Part shown: piece by piece, positions 29,975 through 32,115 of the stretch | Layout of the letters: each line of letters opens with the position of its first letter | Numbering within the stretch: position 1 is the first letter of the stretch | Source: Bacillota bacterium | GTDB lineage: Bacteria > Bacillota > Clostridia > Lachnospirales > Lachnospiraceae | Reading direction: 5' to 3' | Assembly: GCA_023415595.1 (NCBI GenBank) | Contig: JAEZJW010000152.1 | Location: 1 to 32,115 of the forward strand | Length of the DNA stretch: 32,115 bases | The notes under the pieces: generated by a model | Told to the model about the DNA's origin: nothing | Database searches by the model: none | Seen by the model: the letters and a program-made list of their open reading frames with translations, nothing else | Position numbers and translations under genes: made by a program

Positions 29975-31849
29975 TTGTGTAAGATCAGGAGGAATGTGGC
30001 CAAAACCCTACTGGTATTGCTGTTATCCTTACATATAGCAGTTACATCCGAGGAATCTATGATCTATGTTGCTGAGGCGGCCGTGTCAGCACCGACAGTT
30101 ACTGCATCCAAAAAGACACTTTATGTTGGTTTTAATACTTACAAAGTTGAAATTAAGAATAAGGCTTCTAAAGCATCGGTTACTTATACCTCAAGTAACA
30201 CCAGAGTAGCAACAGTAACGAAGGGCGGAATCGTGAAGCCCGTATCATCCGGTTCCGCGACGATAACCGCCACCGTTAAGCAGAATGGCAAGTCGTATCG
30301 ATTAAAGTCTGTGGTTACTGTGAAGAAGCCATATATCGAGCTGACCTCAGCCACAAATTATATGAATGCCGGTGAAACTTATCAATTTAAAGCAAAAGCC
30401 AACGGCAGTACGAGTAAAACCACATGGAGCGTATCAGATGATACAATAGCTTCTATTAGCCAGACGGGTAAATTAACGGCGAAGGCTGCAGGAGAGGTTA
30501 CAGTAATCGCGACGGCAGGAGACTTAGAAGAGCTCTGTGAGGTTTCGATAGGTACGAACCGTTTTGGAGTATTTACAACCAATATTACCTGCTACGAGGA
30601 TATTACGATGTATGTACATATCTCCGAGCCAATAGAGAAGGAAATCCTGACAGCGGATACCTTAAGCAAAAGTAATGCTATCCTGGATTTCGAATGGGAA
30701 GAACAGACCGAGGCAAATGTTCTGCCGATCACAATCCTTCCGAAGAAGGCGGGTAAGGAGACACTGGTAATTACCTCCGATCAGACCTCTGACTGTCTGT
30801 ATATTAATATCAATGTAACGGAGAAACCAAAGGACAGAAAAGAGCTGAATGCCAAGGAGGTATATGCGAAGTGCTCACCTGCAACCGTAGTAATTACTGC
30901 CACTGCGGATTATGGGGTAGTATATACCGGCTCCGGCTTCTTTATCGACAACGGTCTTTTGGTAACGAATTATCATGTAATTGAAGGTACCACTAAGATT
31001 ATGGTTAGTACCCAGGCTGATAAAGAATATGAGGTCAAGGAAATCGTAGGCTTTGATGCTGATATCGATCTGGCTGTTCTAAGAGTTGATTCCCAGAATC
31101 CCACGCTTGCGATGAGTCAGGATGGCGCAGCTACGGGAGAAGATATCTATGCTCTGGGAAGCCCTTTTGGTCTGACCGGTACCTTATCGGACGGTATCGT
31201 TTCTACTGATTCCCGTGTGATGGAAGGAGTAGATTACATTCAGATCTCAGCACCCATATCACCGGGTAACAGCGGAGGACCGCTCCTGAATGTCTACGGT
31301 GAGGTCCTGGGGGTTAATACAATGTATCTGGTGGATGGTCAGAATCTTAACTTTGCGGTCAATATAAAAGAGCTGCAAAAAATAAGCACGAACAGACCAA
31401 TCACAATGAAAGAATATACGGAGAACTATAAGGTTGCCAAGAAAGATAAGTTTGATGATAAGATCATCTATGAGGATCCTAAGGTAAGCGGCGATCCGAA
31501 GAACTGTCAGACTATCTATCCGATGTTCGGTGTTACCGGAGCAGTAACTGAGGATGAATGGTGGGACTGTTATAATTTCAAACTGGAAGAACCGACCTAT
31601 GTGACAGGCCTGGCCATGTTTGAGAATGAGAATGATATGAAGAATATCCATTTTCAGATTTATGACTATAATTCGGATGATCCCCTTGCCTATGGAAAGG
31701 ATACGATCCTTGAGGGTGATCCGATGCAGATTCTCAGATCGGGTTATCTGGATCCCGGTGAGTATTTTGTAGCGGTCTGGCTGTTGGATGAATATGTGGG
31801 AGAGGATGTTCCATATATTTTCATGTTAAGCTATTCTGCCATGGAATAA
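29975..31849 (+). CDS. Secreted trypsin-like (S1C) serine protease with bacterial Ig-like domains
   Basis: This 624-residue exported protein starts at TTG 29975, with AGGGGG 8 bases before it. A signal peptide is visible (KIRRNVAKTLLVLLLSLHIAV, cleavage perhaps after AEAA at 36). Two BIG2-type Ig-like domains follow (about 38-117 and 118-193), then a less clear beta region. The protease domain (about 295-475) has the full catalytic triad: His334 in TNYHVIEG, Asp365 in DIDLAVLR and Ser433 in PGNSGGP, as in DegP/HtrA proteases. There is no PDZ domain. A C-terminal beta-sandwich (about 505-624, with DPGEYFVAVW) resembles a pre-peptidase-type domain. It probably acts at the cell surface in protein quality control or substrate processing. 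Confidence 0.9.
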   Translation: MCKIRRNVAKTLLVLLLSLHIAVTSEESMIYVAEAAVSAPTVTASKKTLYVGFNTYKVEIKNKASKASVTYTSSNTRVATVTKGGIVKPVSSGSATITATVKQNGKSYRLKSVVTVKKPYIELTSATNYMNAGETYQFKAKANGSTSKTTWSVSDDTIASISQTGKLTAKAAGEVTVIATAGDLEELCEVSIGTNRFGVFTTNITCYEDITMYVHISEPIEKEILTADTLSKSNAILDFEWEEQTEANVLPITILPKKAGKETLVITSDQTSDCLYININVTEKPKDRKELNAKEVYAKCSPATVVITATADYGVVYTGSGFFIDNGLLVTNYHVIEGTTKIMVSTQADKEYEVKEIVGFDADIDLAVLRVDSQNPTLAMSQDGAATGEDIYALGSPFGLTGTLSDGIVSTDSRVMEGVDYIQISAPISPGNSGGPLLNVYGEVLGVNTMYLVDGQNLNFAVNIKELQKISTNRPITMKEYTENYKVAKKDKFDDKIIYEDPKVSGDPKNCQTIYPMFGVTGAVTEDEWWDCYNFKLEEPTYVTGLAMFENENDMKNIHFQIYDYNSDDPLAYGKDTILEGDPMQILRSGYLDPGEYFVAVWLLDEYVGEDVPYIFMLSYSAME

Positions 31850-31950
31850 TACTGGATTTCCTAGAGGCTATTCTAATGATTTTGCGTATTGCAACAAACA
31901 CTGTCGGTAATGATTCTACTATAATGGTTTTTTTTGATGTGCATATTCAA

Positions 31951-31985
31951 AAATGGCTGTCCAAACTTTCGGACAGCCATTTTTT
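31951..31985 (+). terminator. Rho-independent terminator downstream of the protease gene
   Basis: AAATGGCTGTCC (31951-31962) and GGACAGCCATTT (31971-31982) form a perfect 12-base stem with an 8-base loop followed by T. The A-run on the left makes it work on both strands. Confidence 0.88.
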
Positions 31986-32013
31986 GAAATACGGCTTTAG
32001 CCTGTTGAAAATG

Positions 32014-32086
32014 GCTGCGCAGCGTGCAGACATTTGAGACAATAATCCACCTGCTATGCGGGTGGTGTCCATTTGCTTATAGCAAA
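32014..32086. repeat. Cluster of hairpins at the right edge, possible IS200/IS605-type end
   Basis: Three palindromes follow one another: GCTGCGCAGC (32014-32023); CCACCTGC/GCGGGTGG (32047-32065) with a TAT triloop and one G-T pair; and TTTGCT/AGCAAA (32072-32086), also with a TAT triloop. A TATAAT box follows at 32102-32107. Subterminal hairpins like these occur at the ends of IS200/IS605 elements, but no transposase gene is inside the window. Confidence 0.4.
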
Positions 32087-32115
32087 AAATCACCTTTCCG
32101 TTATAATAGAGTTGT

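Noticed and set aside
31889..31925. Promoter-like TTGCAA and TATAAT pair after the protease gene
   Set aside because: The spacer is 25 bases, far outside the working range, and no gene follows before the terminator at 31951.

Overview
The window looks like the chromosome of an anaerobic, low-to-mid GC Firmicute of class Clostridia, most likely a Lachnospiraceae-type plant-polymer fermenter. The signs are strong AGGAGG-type ribosome binding sites, sigma-A promoters of TTGACA/TATAAT type, TTG and GTG starts, a YicI-type alpha-xylosidase beside a GH3 beta-glycosidase, radical SAM and 4Fe-4S proteins, and a bacterial glycerol-1-phosphate dehydrogenase. No rRNA, tRNA, CRISPR array, transposase gene or integrase was seen, and no gap between genes exceeds about 270 bases.

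Left part (1-3480): a 5'-truncated NYN-nuclease/LOTUS protein is followed 4 bases later by a YgjP-type metallopeptidase. Then come an FRG-domain protein and a LytTR transcription factor whose receiver domain has lost its phospho-acceptor. The LytTR gene has its own promoter, a palindrome just downstream of the -10 box, and a clear terminator.

Centre (3570-12510): a long one-strand run of eight genes behind one recognisable promoter. It encodes a C39-like cysteine peptidase with seven EF-hand-like calcium loops, an unknown 174-aa protein, three different dynamin-like GTPases in tandem, a small zinc ribbon, an unknown 171-aa protein with a glycine-rich hydrophobic segment, and an unknown 106-aa protein. 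I regard this as the most interesting part of the window: a candidate multi-component membrane-remodelling or membrane-stress system with unrecognised accessory proteins. Palindromes with a shared TCAGAC/GTCTGA core flank the LytTR-plus-dynamin block at 2464 and 12443.

Right-centre (12540-20320): an MsbA-type ABC exporter on the minus strand; a divergent DUF2892 membrane protein; a tocopherol-cyclase-family protein; a MoxR ATPase/VWA-metallopeptidase pair with a small unknown gene downstream; a NimA-like flavin-binding protein on the minus strand; and a YczE/YitT-type membrane protein.

Right (20390-32115): alpha-xylosidase (GH31) and GH3 beta-glycosidase, together suited to trimming xyloglucan oligosaccharides; a small P-loop kinase-like protein; sn-glycerol-1-phosphate dehydrogenase on the minus strand; a redox group of membrane 4Fe-4S protein, radical SAM protein and single-domain rhodanese; a secreted trypsin-like protease with bacterial Ig-like domains; and, at the right edge, a terminator and a cluster of hairpins that may be the end of an IS200/IS605-type element. 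Functions are assigned from motifs read by eye; no database search was run.
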